36,499 nt of DNA from Alistipes sp. (GCA_017379015.1 JAFNXN010000030.1:1-36499); one strand, 5' to 3'. Positions 24,485 through 33,850 are shown, counted from the first letter of the stretch. Notes: generated by a model from the letters alone, not told the origin. Translations and numbers: made by a program.

Positions 24485-25834
24485 ATGAATATTGCTATGA
24501 ATAATTTGCGCCCACTCACCGGTAGCGGGCGCAAGCTATATATCGAGACTTATGGTTGCCAGATGAACGTCGGCGACTCAGAGATTGTTGTATCTATCAT
24601 GCAGCAGGAGGGATACCGCTATACCGAGAGCCTCGAGGAGGCAGATATAGTGCTTATCAACACCTGCTCGATACGCGACAATGCCGAGCAGCGCATCTGG
24701 GGACGCCTTAGCGAGATGCGCCGCATGCGCAAGCAAAAGCCATCGCTCGTAATAGGCATCATAGGATGTATGGCAGAACGCCTTAAGGATGAGCTTACGA
24801 AGGGTGGCACAGGCGTTGACATCGTCGCAGGACCTGATGCCTATCGCGACCTACCACGCCTAGTGCGCGAGGTGGATAACGGCTCAACAGGCGTGAACGT
24901 AGAGCTATCGAAGGAGGAGACATACGCCGAGATTGCTCCCGTACGTCTTGACAAGAATGGTGTTAGTGCCTTCATAGCTATTATGCGTGGCTGCAACAAC
25001 TACTGCTCATACTGCGTAGTGCCCTACACACGAGGTATCGAGCGTAGCCGCGATGCCGAGACAATCATCTCGGAGGCACGCACACTCTTCGAGAATGGCT
25101 ACCGCGAGGTGACACTCCTCGGTCAGAATGTGAACTCGTATCGCACAGGCGAGGTAGACTTCCCCGAGCTGCTAAAGCGCGTTGCAGAGATCTCACCACT
25201 CTTGCGTGTGCGCTTCGCCACATCGCACCCCAAGGATATTAGCGACAAGCTACTAGAGACCATGGCTTCGATGCCAAATATATGCAAGGCTATTCACCTA
25301 CCAGCACAGTCAGGCTCTACGGAGATGCTTAAGCGCATGAACCGTAAGTACACCCGCGAGTGGTACTTGGAGCGCGTGGAGGCTATACGCCGCTACATGC
25401 CCGACTGCGCCATCACCACCGACCTCATCGCAGGCTTCGCCCACGAGAGCGAGGAGGAGCACCAGGCTACCCTATCTCTTATGCGCGAGGTGGGATACGA
25501 CTTTGCCTACATGTTCAAATACTCGGAGCGTCCAGGAACATTTGCACAGCGCAACCTCGGCGACGACATCCCCGAGGATGTCAAAACACGCCGCCTCACC
25601 GAGATCATCGACCTCCAGAATGAGCTATCCGCCGAGAGCAACAAGCGCGACATAGGCAAGGAGTTTGAGATACTCGTGGAGTGCACATCGAAGCGTAGCG
25701 AGGAGCAGCTATCGGGACGCACATCGCAGAACAAGATGGTGGTCTTCGACCGTGGCAACCACAAGGTTGGCGACTACGTGAAGGTGCGTATCACAGGCTG
25801 CTCATCAGCCACCCTCTTCGGCGAAGAGATTTAG
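24485..25834 (+). CDS. miaB: tRNA-2-methylthio-N6-dimethylallyladenosine synthase MiaB
   Basis: MiaB is a radical-SAM methylthiotransferase that adds the 2-methylthio group to N6-isopentenyladenosine 37 of tRNA. The 449-residue protein has the N-terminal UPF0004 domain whose three Cys (25, 61, 95; [20 protein letters not shown]) bind the auxiliary cluster. The radical-SAM motif CNNYCSYC (Cys170, 174, 177) follows, and a C-terminal TRAM domain ends in [26 protein letters not shown] and CVVPYTRG favour MiaB over RimO or MtaB. The second ATG at 24497 is an alternative start. Confidence 0.96.
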   Translation: MNIAMNNLRPLTGSGRKLYIETYGCQMNVGDSEIVVSIMQQEGYRYTESLEEADIVLINTCSIRDNAEQRIWGRLSEMRRMRKQKPSLVIGIIGCMAERLKDELTKGGTGVDIVAGPDAYRDLPRLVREVDNGSTGVNVELSKEETYAEIAPVRLDKNGVSAFIAIMRGCNNYCSYCVVPYTRGIERSRDAETIISEARTLFENGYREVTLLGQNVNSYRTGEVDFPELLKRVAEISPLLRVRFATSHPKDISDKLLETMASMPNICKAIHLPAQSGSTEMLKRMNRKYTREWYLERVEAIRRYMPDCAITTDLIAGFAHESEEEHQATLSLMREVGYDFAYMFKYSERPGTFAQRNLGDDIPEDVKTRRLTEIIDLQNELSAESNKRDIGKEFEILVECTSKRSEEQLSGRTSQNKMVVFDRGNHKVGDYVKVRITGCSSATLFGEEI

Positions 25835-25835
25835 G

Positions 25836-25909
25836 CTCGTGGATGCGGGCGACGCTTTCACGCGGACGACATACTCGTGGATGCGGGCGACACTTTCACG
25901 CGGACGACA
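25836..25909 (+). repeat. Direct tandem repeat (38 nt then 36 nt) plus partial third unit
   Basis: CTCGTGGATGCGGGCGAC starts at 25836 and again at 25874. The units are nearly identical through ACGCGGACGACA, and a short CTTTCA tail continues from 25910. It begins 2 nt after the miaB stop and is G/C rich unlike the surrounding spacers. It carries no coding function that I can recognise. Confidence 0.8.
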
Positions 25910-25936
25910 CTTTCAGGCGAGCGATTTGCCTCCTAC

Positions 25937-25977
25937 AACAGAAAGACCGACACCTAACGGGCGTCGGTCTTTCTGTT
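25937..25977. terminator. Bidirectional terminator overlapping the end of the transporter gene
   Basis: A perfect 15-bp stem (25937-25951 with 25963-25977) with an inner loop lies between convergent miaB and the BASS-family gene. The TAG stop at 25954-25956 of the minus-strand gene lies in the loop, so part of the stem encodes its last residues. Confidence 0.8.
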
Positions 25978-26877
25978 GCTTATCTTCTTGTTATACTGAA
26001 ATATCTGATAACTATTTAGCAAGTTCTGCCAAACAATATATGCAGTGGGGGCTATCGAGGCGATAGGGTCGAGGAAGTTGAGAGAGAGCCAAACTGCAAA
26101 GATGGTATTCTTTTGCCCCATAGACTGGGTAGTTGCCACCACGTCGCCAGTATATCGTCCCAACATACGTCCCAAGCCAAACTGCACAAGGCACAATATC
26201 AAAGCCACCGCAGCGAGCTCTATCTCAACATAGAGACTTGCATCGGCATTGATGATAAATAGCGTGGTGCGACCCATGACAAGTATCAGCGACACAAGCC
26301 ATAGATAGAAAGAGACAATTGAGTGCGAGGCAAACCACGCGGCAACACGTGGCAGAAGCCAGCGACATAGCTGGGCAACAGCAAATGGGGCTATGAGCGT
26401 AGGTGCCACGCGGGCTATAATCACGGCAAAGCCGCAACTACCACTACCGAAGGTGTGGAGCATGGGCGGGATAAGCAGTGCCGTAACAAGGTTACACACG
26501 AGGCTATAAGTAACCATCGTCGTGACATTAGCTCCAAGCATATTGCCAATAACGACTGCCGCCATAGCGATAGGAGCCATCACACAGATCATTGCACCCT
26601 GAGCTACGGTGATGCCCAGCAACGGCTCTACGATGTAATATACCGACACTGAGCCAACAAACTGAACCAGAAGCATCACAAGATGCGACCAGTGCAGACG
26701 CATATTGCGAATATCTATCTTGCAGAATGTAACAAAGAGCATTGCCGCAATAAGCATCGGCGTGAGCAAATGTCCACTCGCCTCCTCGACAGATGCCAAA
26801 GGATTACGCAGCAGCGCACCCACAACCATTGCAAGGGGCATGAGTATTGTCTGAAGATTATGTCGCGAAAGTGCCAT
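25954..26877 (-). CDS. Bile acid:sodium symporter (BASS) family transporter
   Basis: The 307-residue protein is almost entirely hydrophobic, with about nine or ten membrane helices. It has the BASS pattern MAAVVIGNMLGANVTTMVTYSL in the middle and a late GQKNTIFAVWLSLNFLDP segment that corresponds to the conserved glutamine/asparagine region of the family. Substrates of bacterial BASS proteins vary (bile acids, pantoate, other organic anions), so none is assigned. It begins 20 nt after the stop of the amidase/golvesin gene and is likely co-transcribed with it. Its stop codon lies inside the loop of a terminator shared with convergent miaB. Confidence 0.82.
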   Translation of the reverse strand: MALSRHNLQTILMPLAMVVGALLRNPLASVEEASGHLLTPMLIAAMLFVTFCKIDIRNMRLHWSHLVMLLVQFVGSVSVYYIVEPLLGITVAQGAMICVMAPIAMAAVVIGNMLGANVTTMVTYSLVCNLVTALLIPPMLHTFGSGSCGFAVIIARVAPTLIAPFAVAQLCRWLLPRVAAWFASHSIVSFYLWLVSLILVMGRTTLFIINADASLYVEIELAAVALILCLVQFGLGRMLGRYTGDVVATTQSMGQKNTIFAVWLSLNFLDPIASIAPTAYIVWQNLLNSYQIFQYNKKISNRKTDAR

Positions 26878-26897
26878 ACGGATTAAATAAAGAGGGG

Positions 26898-29800
26898 TTA
26901 TTTAATAAGAAATGCCAGTACCTCGTCCATCATCTTATCACGCGTCGCACCATCAACAATGGTCTCGAACGGAAAACCAAGAACAAGGCTACGATAAGAG
27001 CCATTATATGCTACAGCGGCACTCTGGTTCGTATCGCGATAACGCATCGCAATATAGGCATCGCTACCGGCTGGCGTAACCACCTCGGGCGACTCGACAG
27101 AGTATATTTTGCCGTTAAGCTCGGTATTAAACTTCACCATTGGGAGAGCTCGCAACAGGCTTAGCCCTGCACCTTTGACCTCTCCACGACGTGTCGCCAT
27201 AGCTCCACCAAAGCTGACATGAAGAACCTCCTCAGCAAACTTACGATCGGCCTCCGTAGCCGTGGGTGACTGCCATAGATCGCTCAGAAGATAGCTTCCC
27301 GAGATCATCAGCGAACCACCCTGATTAACATATCCCTGAAGCTGTGTCTGTAACAGCGACGGCAGAGCCTCATAGCGATACTTTTCGCCAGCACCAACAG
27401 GCGTTGTGCGCTGCTTACCAAGGATCAGATCGACAGCCTCATAGTCTGCAAGAGTTACCATCCCACTCTGCACAGCACTATGCGATGCCGAGGCAAAGGA
27501 GTAGCCCGCCGCAAGGATAGAGCGACCATGCAACGCCACAAAGTCGAAGCTATTTCCAGCGATGACCTCCGTCTCAAAGTCGTTATATGACTGACCCAGA
27601 GCATTGTTATCGTTCAACGACTTGTAGAGTTCGCTATTAAAGTTTACCTGCTCGCCGATAAATGATATATCTTCGATATACGCCACACCACTATCGTAGC
27701 AGTTGTAGAAGCCGACACTCTTATCGCCACGGTAGCTCACCGGGGCAGCCACCCTATCGAAGCCATTGATAACAAGCACACACTCTCTACGCTTGCCAAT
27801 TGCCGCGGCAAGGGTCTCCGAATCGAAGCTCTCGCCACCCTCATTAACTGCGGTGACACGATAGCTATAAATCTTATCGGGCTCCTGCTCCAGTTCGATA
27901 GATGTTGCATCTACCCTGCGTCCTGAGTCAAAACCTCCATCGCCCACGCGCGTGTATAGAACATAGTAGTCGGGCGTTGCCGAGGGCTCCAACACATCTA
28001 CCGTAGGCGACCAGCTAAGGCGCACGCGACGACCATCAAGCTCAGCGGCAAAGCTATTTACAGGAAGTGGTTGCACAACATACTCAACACCATACTGGCT
28101 AGAGAGGTAGCGCAGCACACCCTTATATATCGCGCGGCTTACATCAAAGCGGAACTGAGGGTCAAGACCTAGGCGCATATCGGCAAAGTTCTGGTGCGAC
28201 AACAGCTCGAGGAGCATCGTGGGACACCAAGGCAGGCGAGCCTCATAGTAGGACTTATCCCACATGCCACGACGCACCCACTTTCGGTCATAGCCATGAC
28301 GCAGATCTTCGACAATCTGTGTCATGACAATATCGGTTAGGTCGCGCGAGCAAAGGCGCGAGATGTCATCCTCAAACTTAGAGTTATTGTCGCGCGTACA
28401 GTAGATGCCAAGCGTTCCCACAACCCTATCCGACAAGCGAGCACCAGCATCCGAATGGAAGGCAAGAGCCACGTCGAGAGGGATCGACTTGCCCGCCACG
28501 CCACTACGACGCTCCGATCCACCCATCAAGGCATTGACCCAGCGAGGACGCGACATGTAGTCATTCTTATAGTCATCAGCACCACCCTTCGGAGCATATA
28601 CATCGGTGGAGAAGCCCGACCACTGCAACCAGTAGCAAGCACCCTCGGTAAAGCGTGGATAGCCACTCACAGCACTCTCATACTCATACTCCTCCTTGCG
28701 CAACGACGGATCTACCCCACGACAGACATTACCCATGCCTCCACCAATCTTCACCGCATCGGCTGTCACCACACCAACACTCTCAGAGGAGTTGTCAAGC
28801 GTCACAAGAGGCACCTCATCGCCAGCCTCGAAGTAGAACTCGCCAAGGGCTATCCACATACCTCCACCCATACGCTGATTGACAAAAAACTCACGATCAC
28901 CACCCGAGGCGTGAACCGTATAATGAGCATCGCGCACCGAGTGCTTATGGGTAAAGTAGGAGATATAGAGAGTGTAGAGTCCCGACTCAGGGATTGCGGC
29001 ACTCCATGTAGCGACATCGCATTTAACCCCCTTTGCCTTATGCTTCGGAGTGACCGTAGCTATCATACGCGCCGACCCATCCTTAAAGGGATTTTGTCCC
29101 AAGGTATATGTTGTGCGAAGATGAGCAAAGCCCTCGCCCGCACGACTCCAACTACCACTCTCGCTATACGTAGTCTGGTCAACGCCATCGTCGTTATCGA
29201 TGATTATCTCCTCGCGACGCATGCTTCGCTCACGGGGCAGAAGCACCGTAGCACCGGCACGCTCAAGCATCGGCAGCAGGAAAGGGATTACGTAGCTCTG
29301 AGTATATAGATCCTCGACGGTCTCCCAAAGTCGCGAACGTTGCCAACTCCACTCGCCTGTATTATTATTAAAGTATCGACCATGACTCTGCCAAAGGGCA
29401 ATATGACGATTTAGAAGACCTCGCGAGGGCTGAGATATATTACTTACTCGCCTAAGCAGAGGGGCTTTAGAGCGATTGGTAAAGGGGGTTGCCTCCGACT
29501 CCTCATCATAGTAGCGAGGCACAAGGCTCTCCACATCCCACTTACCGGCATAGAGGCGAAGCTCATAATCGGCAAACGAGCTAGGAAGTTCCTCACGTAT
29601 AGCACTATAGAGGCTCTCGATAGAGGCTTTACGCATAGGGAAATATGCCAACTCCTCAGAGGCACGTATCTCTAGTATCGGCGAGGCATCCTCCGAGCTA
29701 TCTTCAGATAATACCTTAATGGTCTTAACCTTAACATAGCATCCAGCAACCTCCTTTAGGGTCACTCTCGTAAGAGCACTCGCCACCGAGTCTGGGAGGT

Positions 29801-29903
29801 AGCGTGGCACCCTACTACCCTGAGCCAATACAACCGTTGGCTCAAACATAAATAGCGCAACTATAGCTGCAACAAGAAATATATTTTTAAGCACTCTCAT
29901 CAT
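26898..29903 (-). CDS. Secreted amidase-like protein with golvesin-type insertion and fibronectin III domain
   Basis: The 1,001-residue exported protein has a signal peptide ending about residue 28 (VVLAQ). Reading its parts in order suggests an N-acetylmuramoyl-L-alanine amidase (Amidase_3) domain split in two. LWQSHGRYF carries His174 and WETVED carries Glu194; YVIPFLLPMLERAGATVLLPRER follows. A golvesin/xanthan-lyase-type beta domain intervenes (about 245-388). The amidase then resumes with LDVALAFHSDAG (His483) and TMLLELLSHQNFADM (Glu566) through about 600. A fibronectin III domain (about 612-710) and a C-terminal flavodoxin-like domain with LHGRS and GGSLMISGSYL follow. The likely substrate is peptidoglycan, by inference. 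Similar proteins are often annotated only as golvesin-domain or xanthan lyase. A TAACTTTG promoter lies upstream, and the BASS gene follows. Confidence 0.72.
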   Translation of the reverse strand: MMRVLKNIFLVAAIVALFMFEPTVVLAQGSRVPRYLPDSVASALTRVTLKEVAGCYVKVKTIKVLSEDSSEDASPILEIRASEELAYFPMRKASIESLYSAIREELPSSFADYELRLYAGKWDVESLVPRYYDEESEATPFTNRSKAPLLRRVSNISQPSRGLLNRHIALWQSHGRYFNNNTGEWSWQRSRLWETVEDLYTQSYVIPFLLPMLERAGATVLLPRERSMRREEIIIDNDDGVDQTTYSESGSWSRAGEGFAHLRTTYTLGQNPFKDGSARMIATVTPKHKAKGVKCDVATWSAAIPESGLYTLYISYFTHKHSVRDAHYTVHASGGDREFFVNQRMGGGMWIALGEFYFEAGDEVPLVTLDNSSESVGVVTADAVKIGGGMGNVCRGVDPSLRKEEYEYESAVSGYPRFTEGACYWLQWSGFSTDVYAPKGGADDYKNDYMSRPRWVNALMGGSERRSGVAGKSIPLDVALAFHSDAGARLSDRVVGTLGIYCTRDNNSKFEDDISRLCSRDLTDIVMTQIVEDLRHGYDRKWVRRGMWDKSYYEARLPWCPTMLLELLSHQNFADMRLGLDPQFRFDVSRAIYKGVLRYLSSQYGVEYVVQPLPVNSFAAELDGRRVRLSWSPTVDVLEPSATPDYYVLYTRVGDGGFDSGRRVDATSIELEQEPDKIYSYRVTAVNEGGESFDSETLAAAIGKRRECVLVINGFDRVAAPVSYRGDKSVGFYNCYDSGVAYIEDISFIGEQVNFNSELYKSLNDNNALGQSYNDFETEVIAGNSFDFVALHGRSILAAGYSFASASHSAVQSGMVTLADYEAVDLILGKQRTTPVGAGEKYRYEALPSLLQTQLQGYVNQGGSLMISGSYLLSDLWQSPTATEADRKFAEEVLHVSFGGAMATRRGEVKGAGLSLLRALPMVKFNTELNGKIYSVESPEVVTPAGSDAYIAMRYRDTNQSAAVAYNGSYRSLVLGFPFETIVDGATRDKMMDEVLAFLIK

Positions 29904-29918
29904 CTAAAATTTATCGGG

Positions 29919-29926
29919 CAAAGTTA
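29919..29926 (-). promoter_or_regulatory. -7 element for the amidase/golvesin gene
   Basis: On the minus strand this reads TAACTTTG, an exact consensus, 16 nt upstream of the ATG. The predicted transcript leader is therefore very short. Confidence 0.65.
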
Positions 29927-29970
29927 CGAAAAAAAGTCATAGCCTCGAGTCGATGTTTACAAAAAATTTA

Positions 29971-29978
29971 TACCTTTG
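29971..29978 (+). promoter_or_regulatory. -7 element for the M64 peptidase gene
   Basis: TACCTTTG followed by CA is an exact TAnnTTTG match, 40 nt upstream of the ATG at 30019. The -33 position is poor. It is divergent from the element at 29919. Confidence 0.65.
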
Positions 29979-30018
29979 CACTTAAGAGAGTTACTAACAA
30001 ATAAAAAATATAATTGAC

Positions 30019-31314
30019 ATGAGAAAAGCACTCATAGCTAGCCTTTTTGTGCTACTAGCAACCACAGTGGCATCGGCTCAACATTTTGACGACTACTTCA
30101 CCGATCAGACCCTGCGTATCGACTACACCCTCGCGGGCAACAGCACCGAGCAATATGTATCGCTTCGCGAACTATCCAAGGCTGATGGCTGGTGGGGACG
30201 TCGCGTTAATCTCGACGAGGTGCCTCTTGCCGGAAATGGCGACCTAACACTCTACGACACAGAGAGTGGCAAGGTAATCTACAAGACATCATTTTCGTCA
30301 CTATTCCAGGAGTGGATCACCACAGACGAGGCAAAGAGCATTTCTAAGAGTTTCGAGTTCACGCTGCTTGTCCCAATGCCTCTAAAGGCGGTTACTGCCG
30401 AGATGGTGCTACGCGATAACACTGGCAAGGAGAGCATGTTGCGCCACACCATATCGCCCGACGATAGACTTATTCGCGACCGCTCGAAGCAGCGCGCACT
30501 GCCCTACCGCTACCTACACAATGGCGGCGACTCTAAGGAGTGCATCGACGTTGTGATCCTTGCCGAGGGCTACACCGCAGCGGAGATGGAGACATTCTAC
30601 AAGGATGCCCTCATCGCCACCAACGAGATTTTGTCCTACGAGCCATTTAAGTCGCATGCCGACAAGTTTAATTTTATCGCCATCGAGAGCATCTCAACCG
30701 ATAGCAACGTGAGCGTTCCTCAGGACGATGCTTGGCGCGAGACTGCCGTAGGCTCTAACTTCCTCACGTTCTACATGGATCGCTACCTAACATCAGGCAA
30801 CGTGTATGCTATGTACAACCTCGCAACCAATATCCCATGCGAGCACTTCATCATCCTTGCTAACACAGATACTTACGGCGGTGGCGGCATCTACAACTCA
30901 TACACCCTCACAACAGCACACCACCCAGCATTCCGCCCCGTTGTAGTACACGAATTTGGCCACTCGTTTGGTGGTCTTGGTGATGAGTACTTCTATCTCA
31001 CTAGCGACAATAACGACGAGATGCACTCACTAAAGCACGAGCCATGGGAGCCCAACATCACCACACTCGTAGACTTCGACTCTAAGTGGGCCGACATGGT
31101 TGAGAGTGACATTGAGATACCTACAAAGGTTACCAAGGAGCGTACGAAGAACTACACCGTAGGTGTTTACGAGGGCGGTGGCTACCGCACAAAGGGCATC
31201 TACCGACCAACGGACGTATGCCGCATGCGCGACAACGTAGCCGAGAGGTTCTGCCCCGTCTGCGAGCGAGCACTCGAAAGGGTGATACTCCACCAAACTT
31301 TAGAGCAGAAGTAA
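30019..31314 (+). CDS. Peptidase M64 (IgA peptidase family)
   Basis: The 431-residue protein has a signal peptide (MRKALIASLFVLLATTVASAQ) and is exported. A beta-rich N-terminal region of about 150 residues precedes the zinc peptidase domain, where LAEGYT (about 181-186) and VVVHEFGHSFGGLGDEYFY (308-326) give the zinc ligands His311 and His315, the catalytic Glu312, and the third-ligand region GDEY typical of M64. The family is named after an IgA-cleaving enzyme of Clostridium ramosum, but most Bacteroidota members have no proven substrate, so IgA cleavage should not be assumed. A C-terminal CRMR...FCPVCERAL segment holds two close cysteines. The gene stands alone between a promoter and a strong terminator. 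Confidence 0.92.
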   Translation: MRKALIASLFVLLATTVASAQHFDDYFTDQTLRIDYTLAGNSTEQYVSLRELSKADGWWGRRVNLDEVPLAGNGDLTLYDTESGKVIYKTSFSSLFQEWITTDEAKSISKSFEFTLLVPMPLKAVTAEMVLRDNTGKESMLRHTISPDDRLIRDRSKQRALPYRYLHNGGDSKECIDVVILAEGYTAAEMETFYKDALIATNEILSYEPFKSHADKFNFIAIESISTDSNVSVPQDDAWRETAVGSNFLTFYMDRYLTSGNVYAMYNLATNIPCEHFIILANTDTYGGGGIYNSYTLTTAHHPAFRPVVVHEFGHSFGGLGDEYFYLTSDNNDEMHSLKHEPWEPNITTLVDFDSKWADMVESDIEIPTKVTKERTKNYTVGVYEGGGYRTKGIYRPTDVCRMRDNVAERFCPVCERALERVILHQTLEQK

Positions 31315-31320
31315 CAAATT

Positions 31321-31353
31321 TAGGTCACCACAATAACGGTGACCTATTTTTTT
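31321..31353 (+). terminator. Rho-independent terminator after the M64 gene
   Basis: A perfect 9-bp stem TAGGTCACC/GGTGACCTA (31321-31329, 31338-31346) with an 8-nt loop is followed by seven T residues. Confidence 0.92.
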
Positions 31354-31374
31354 AGGCTATTTTACAAGAAAATA

Positions 31375-31406
31375 TTTGTTTTTTCGTGAAATATTGCTTA
31401 AATTTG
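31375..31406 (+). promoter_or_regulatory. Promoter of the biotin-dependent carboxyltransferase gene
   Basis: An exact TTTG (31375-31378), a 20-nt spacer and an exact TAAATTTG (31399-31406) form a full Bacteroidota promoter. The start would be near 31412, giving a leader of about 70 nt before the ATG at 31483. Confidence 0.78.
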
Positions 31407-31482
31407 TTAATCGATTAACAGCACGGTTAACGAACTGATGTAAAACAACCTAAAAACTAACAAATAAACCTATTGAAAGACT

Positions 31483-33828
31483 ATGACAAAGATCCTAAAA
31501 ATTCGCGATCTTACGTTGCGTGACGGACAGCAGTCATCATTCGCAACACGTATGACTCAGCAGCAGGTAGACCGCTGCCTTCCTTACTACAAGGATGCGG
31601 GCTTCTACGCCATGGAGGTCTGGGGCGGTGCTGTGCCCGACTCTGTGATGCGCTACCTCAACGAGAACCCCTGGACTCGTCTTGAGACTATTAAGAAGGC
31701 GGTGGGCGATGTATCAAAGCTCACAGCTTTGTCACGTGGTCGTAACCTCTTTGGCTATGCTCCATATACCGATGAGATCATCGACGGTTTCTCACGCAAT
31801 GCCATCGAGAGCGGCTTGGGTATCATGCGTATCTTCGATGCCTTGAACGACGTGGATAACGTTAAGTCGACAATCAAATATATCAAGCAGTATGGCGGTA
31901 TTGCCGACTGCGCTGTTTGCTACACCGTAGATCCTAAGTACAACGACGGCGAGGAGCACGAGAAGGTATTTACCGATGAGTACTTCCTCGACAAGGCTCG
32001 TCAGATGGCAGAGCTTGGTGCCGACATGATCACCATCAAGGATATGTCGGGTCTTATTCCTCCAGCACGCGTTGCAGGTCTTATCAAGCTTCTCAAGAAG
32101 GAGCTCGGCGTGACCGTTGACTTCCACACACACTGTACTCCAGGCTATGGTCTTGGCTCAGTATATGCAGCTATCGTAGCAGGTGTTGACATCGTAGATA
32201 CCAACTGCTGGTGGTTTGGTGGCGGCACAGGTGCTCCTGCCGTTGAGCTTGTTTACCTCTTCTGTAAGAAGCTAGGCATTGAGCTTGGTGCTAACATGGA
32301 GGCTGTGGCTAAGATCAACGAGCAGCTTAAGGACATCCGCAAGGAGCTTGAGCTATCGGTATTTGGCGCAGAGAAGCCACTTCCAAAGCCATTCAACCCA
32401 CTCACCGACGAGACCCCAGCTGAGGTTGATGCACTGCTCGACCGCTGCGTGAAGGCTGCTCAGGAGGAGAACTGGGACGAGTTGTTGGTAGCATCACAGG
32501 CTATCGAGGCATACTTCGGCTTCCCAGCACCTAACAAGCTCGTTCAGGATGCTGAGATCCCTGGTGGTATGTACTCAAATATGGTGGCACAGCTCAAGCA
32601 GCTCGGTGCTGAGGACATCCTACCACGTGCCATGGAGCTTATCCCACCAGTACGTCTTGCAGCAGGTCTTCCACCACTCGTAACTCCTACATCGCAGATT
32701 GTAGGTGCTCAGGCAGTAAACTGCGCTATGGACGAGAAGGCTGGCCGTGCTATGTACACAAACAAGTCGGCACAGTTTGTAGGTCTTGTTAAGGGTGACT
32801 ATGGTCGCACCCCAGTGAAGATCTCTGAGGACTTCCGCGAGAAGATATGTGGCTTCCGCGAGGAGCGTCCTTACGACACATCGAAGTATCAGAAGCAGCC
32901 TAACCCCGCTTTGGAGGAGGCTGGTGGCGTACTCCTTGCCGAGAACGAGAAGGAGGAGCTCTTGCTCGAGTTGTTCCCACTCGTAGCTAAGGCATACCTC
33001 ACAGGTGTTAAGAAGGCGGCTTATGCCGAGAAGGTTGCTGCCGACCCATCATTGAAGAAGGAGGAGAAGATCGAGCTTCAGCCTATCACTGGCGACACTA
33101 TCTGTGCACCACTTCCAGGCCGTGTTATCGAGCTTAAGGTTAAGGTGGGTGACACCGTAGCCGTAGGTCAGGAGGTTGCTATCCTCGAGGCTATGAAGAT
33201 GGAGAACTCTATCACTTCGGACTTCGCTGGTAAGGTTAAGCAGATCATCGTTCGCGAGGGCGACACCGTACAGGCTGAGGGCGTGATCATCGAGATCGAG
33301 AGTGCCAAGGCAGGTGCTGCAGCTGGCGGCAAGCGTCCTGTAACAGGCAAGGCTGTATGCGCACCACTCCCAGGCCGTGTTATCGAGCTTAAGGTTAAGG
33401 TTGGCGATAAGGTCGCTGCTGGTCAGGAGGTTATGATCCTTGAGGCTATGAAGATGGAGAACTCTATCACCACAGACTATGCTGGCTTCGTGAAGCAGAT
33501 CTTGGTTGCGGAGGGCGACACCGTAGCAGCTGACGCTATCCTTATCGAGGTGGCAGACTCTATGGAGGATGACGCTGCGGAGGCAGGTGCTGAGCGTAAG
33601 GTAACAGCTGCCGATGGCAAGACCGTTAACGCTCCACTCCCAGGCCGCGTTATCGAGATCAAGGTTAAGGCTGGTGACACCGTTGCTCTCGGTCAGGAGG
33701 TTATGATCCTCGAGGCCATGAAGATGGAGAACTCAATCTCGGCAGACTTCGCTGGTAAGGTTCTTGGTCTGTTGGTTGCTGAGGGCGACACCGTAGCAGC
33801 TGATCAGCCACTTGTGGTTATCGAGTAA
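31483..33828 (+). CDS. Biotin-dependent carboxyltransferase (OadA/PycB-like) with three tandem biotinyl domains
   Basis: The 781-residue protein joins an N-terminal DRE-TIM carboxyltransferase domain to three biotinyl domains. The first has LRDGQQS (metal Asp14), MEVWGGAVPD, FDALNDV, TIKDMSG (Lys186, the carbamylated-lysine position) and FHTHCTPG (His215, His217), followed by the conserved C-terminal helical domain. This is the architecture of oxaloacetate decarboxylase alpha, pyruvate carboxylase subunit B and transcarboxylase 5S. Three copies of EAMKMEN place biotin-acceptor lysines at 572, 657 and 747; relatives normally have one. The carboxyl donor or acceptor (oxaloacetate, pyruvate or methylmalonyl-CoA) cannot be fixed, because no decarboxylase beta subunit or biotin carboxylase lies nearby. 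It is monocistronic, with its own promoter and terminator. Confidence 0.93.
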   Translation: MTKILKIRDLTLRDGQQSSFATRMTQQQVDRCLPYYKDAGFYAMEVWGGAVPDSVMRYLNENPWTRLETIKKAVGDVSKLTALSRGRNLFGYAPYTDEIIDGFSRNAIESGLGIMRIFDALNDVDNVKSTIKYIKQYGGIADCAVCYTVDPKYNDGEEHEKVFTDEYFLDKARQMAELGADMITIKDMSGLIPPARVAGLIKLLKKELGVTVDFHTHCTPGYGLGSVYAAIVAGVDIVDTNCWWFGGGTGAPAVELVYLFCKKLGIELGANMEAVAKINEQLKDIRKELELSVFGAEKPLPKPFNPLTDETPAEVDALLDRCVKAAQEENWDELLVASQAIEAYFGFPAPNKLVQDAEIPGGMYSNMVAQLKQLGAEDILPRAMELIPPVRLAAGLPPLVTPTSQIVGAQAVNCAMDEKAGRAMYTNKSAQFVGLVKGDYGRTPVKISEDFREKICGFREERPYDTSKYQKQPNPALEEAGGVLLAENEKEELLLELFPLVAKAYLTGVKKAAYAEKVAADPSLKKEEKIELQPITGDTICAPLPGRVIELKVKVGDTVAVGQEVAILEAMKMENSITSDFAGKVKQIIVREGDTVQAEGVIIEIESAKAGAAAGGKRPVTGKAVCAPLPGRVIELKVKVGDKVAAGQEVMILEAMKMENSITTDYAGFVKQILVAEGDTVAADAILIEVADSMEDDAAEAGAERKVTAADGKTVNAPLPGRVIEIKVKAGDTVALGQEVMILEAMKMENSISADFAGKVLGLLVAEGDTVAADQPLVVIE
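33106..33825 (+). repeat. Three diverged direct repeats encoding biotinyl domains
   Basis: Units of about 195 nt begin at 33106, 33361 and 33631 with GC(A/T)CCACT(T/C)CCAGGCCG and share long near-identical stretches through the AAGATGGAGAACTC segment. They differ by synonymous and a few amino-acid changes, and the linkers between them are Ala/Gly-rich. DNA similarity is high enough to permit recombination between units. Confidence 0.9.
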
Positions 33829-33850
33829 ACACAAGCTACCAAATATTGTA

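Noticed and set aside
28455-29309. 284-codon plus-strand frame
   Set aside because: It is antisense to the amidase/golvesin gene, rich in Thr/His/Arg, with no family resemblance.
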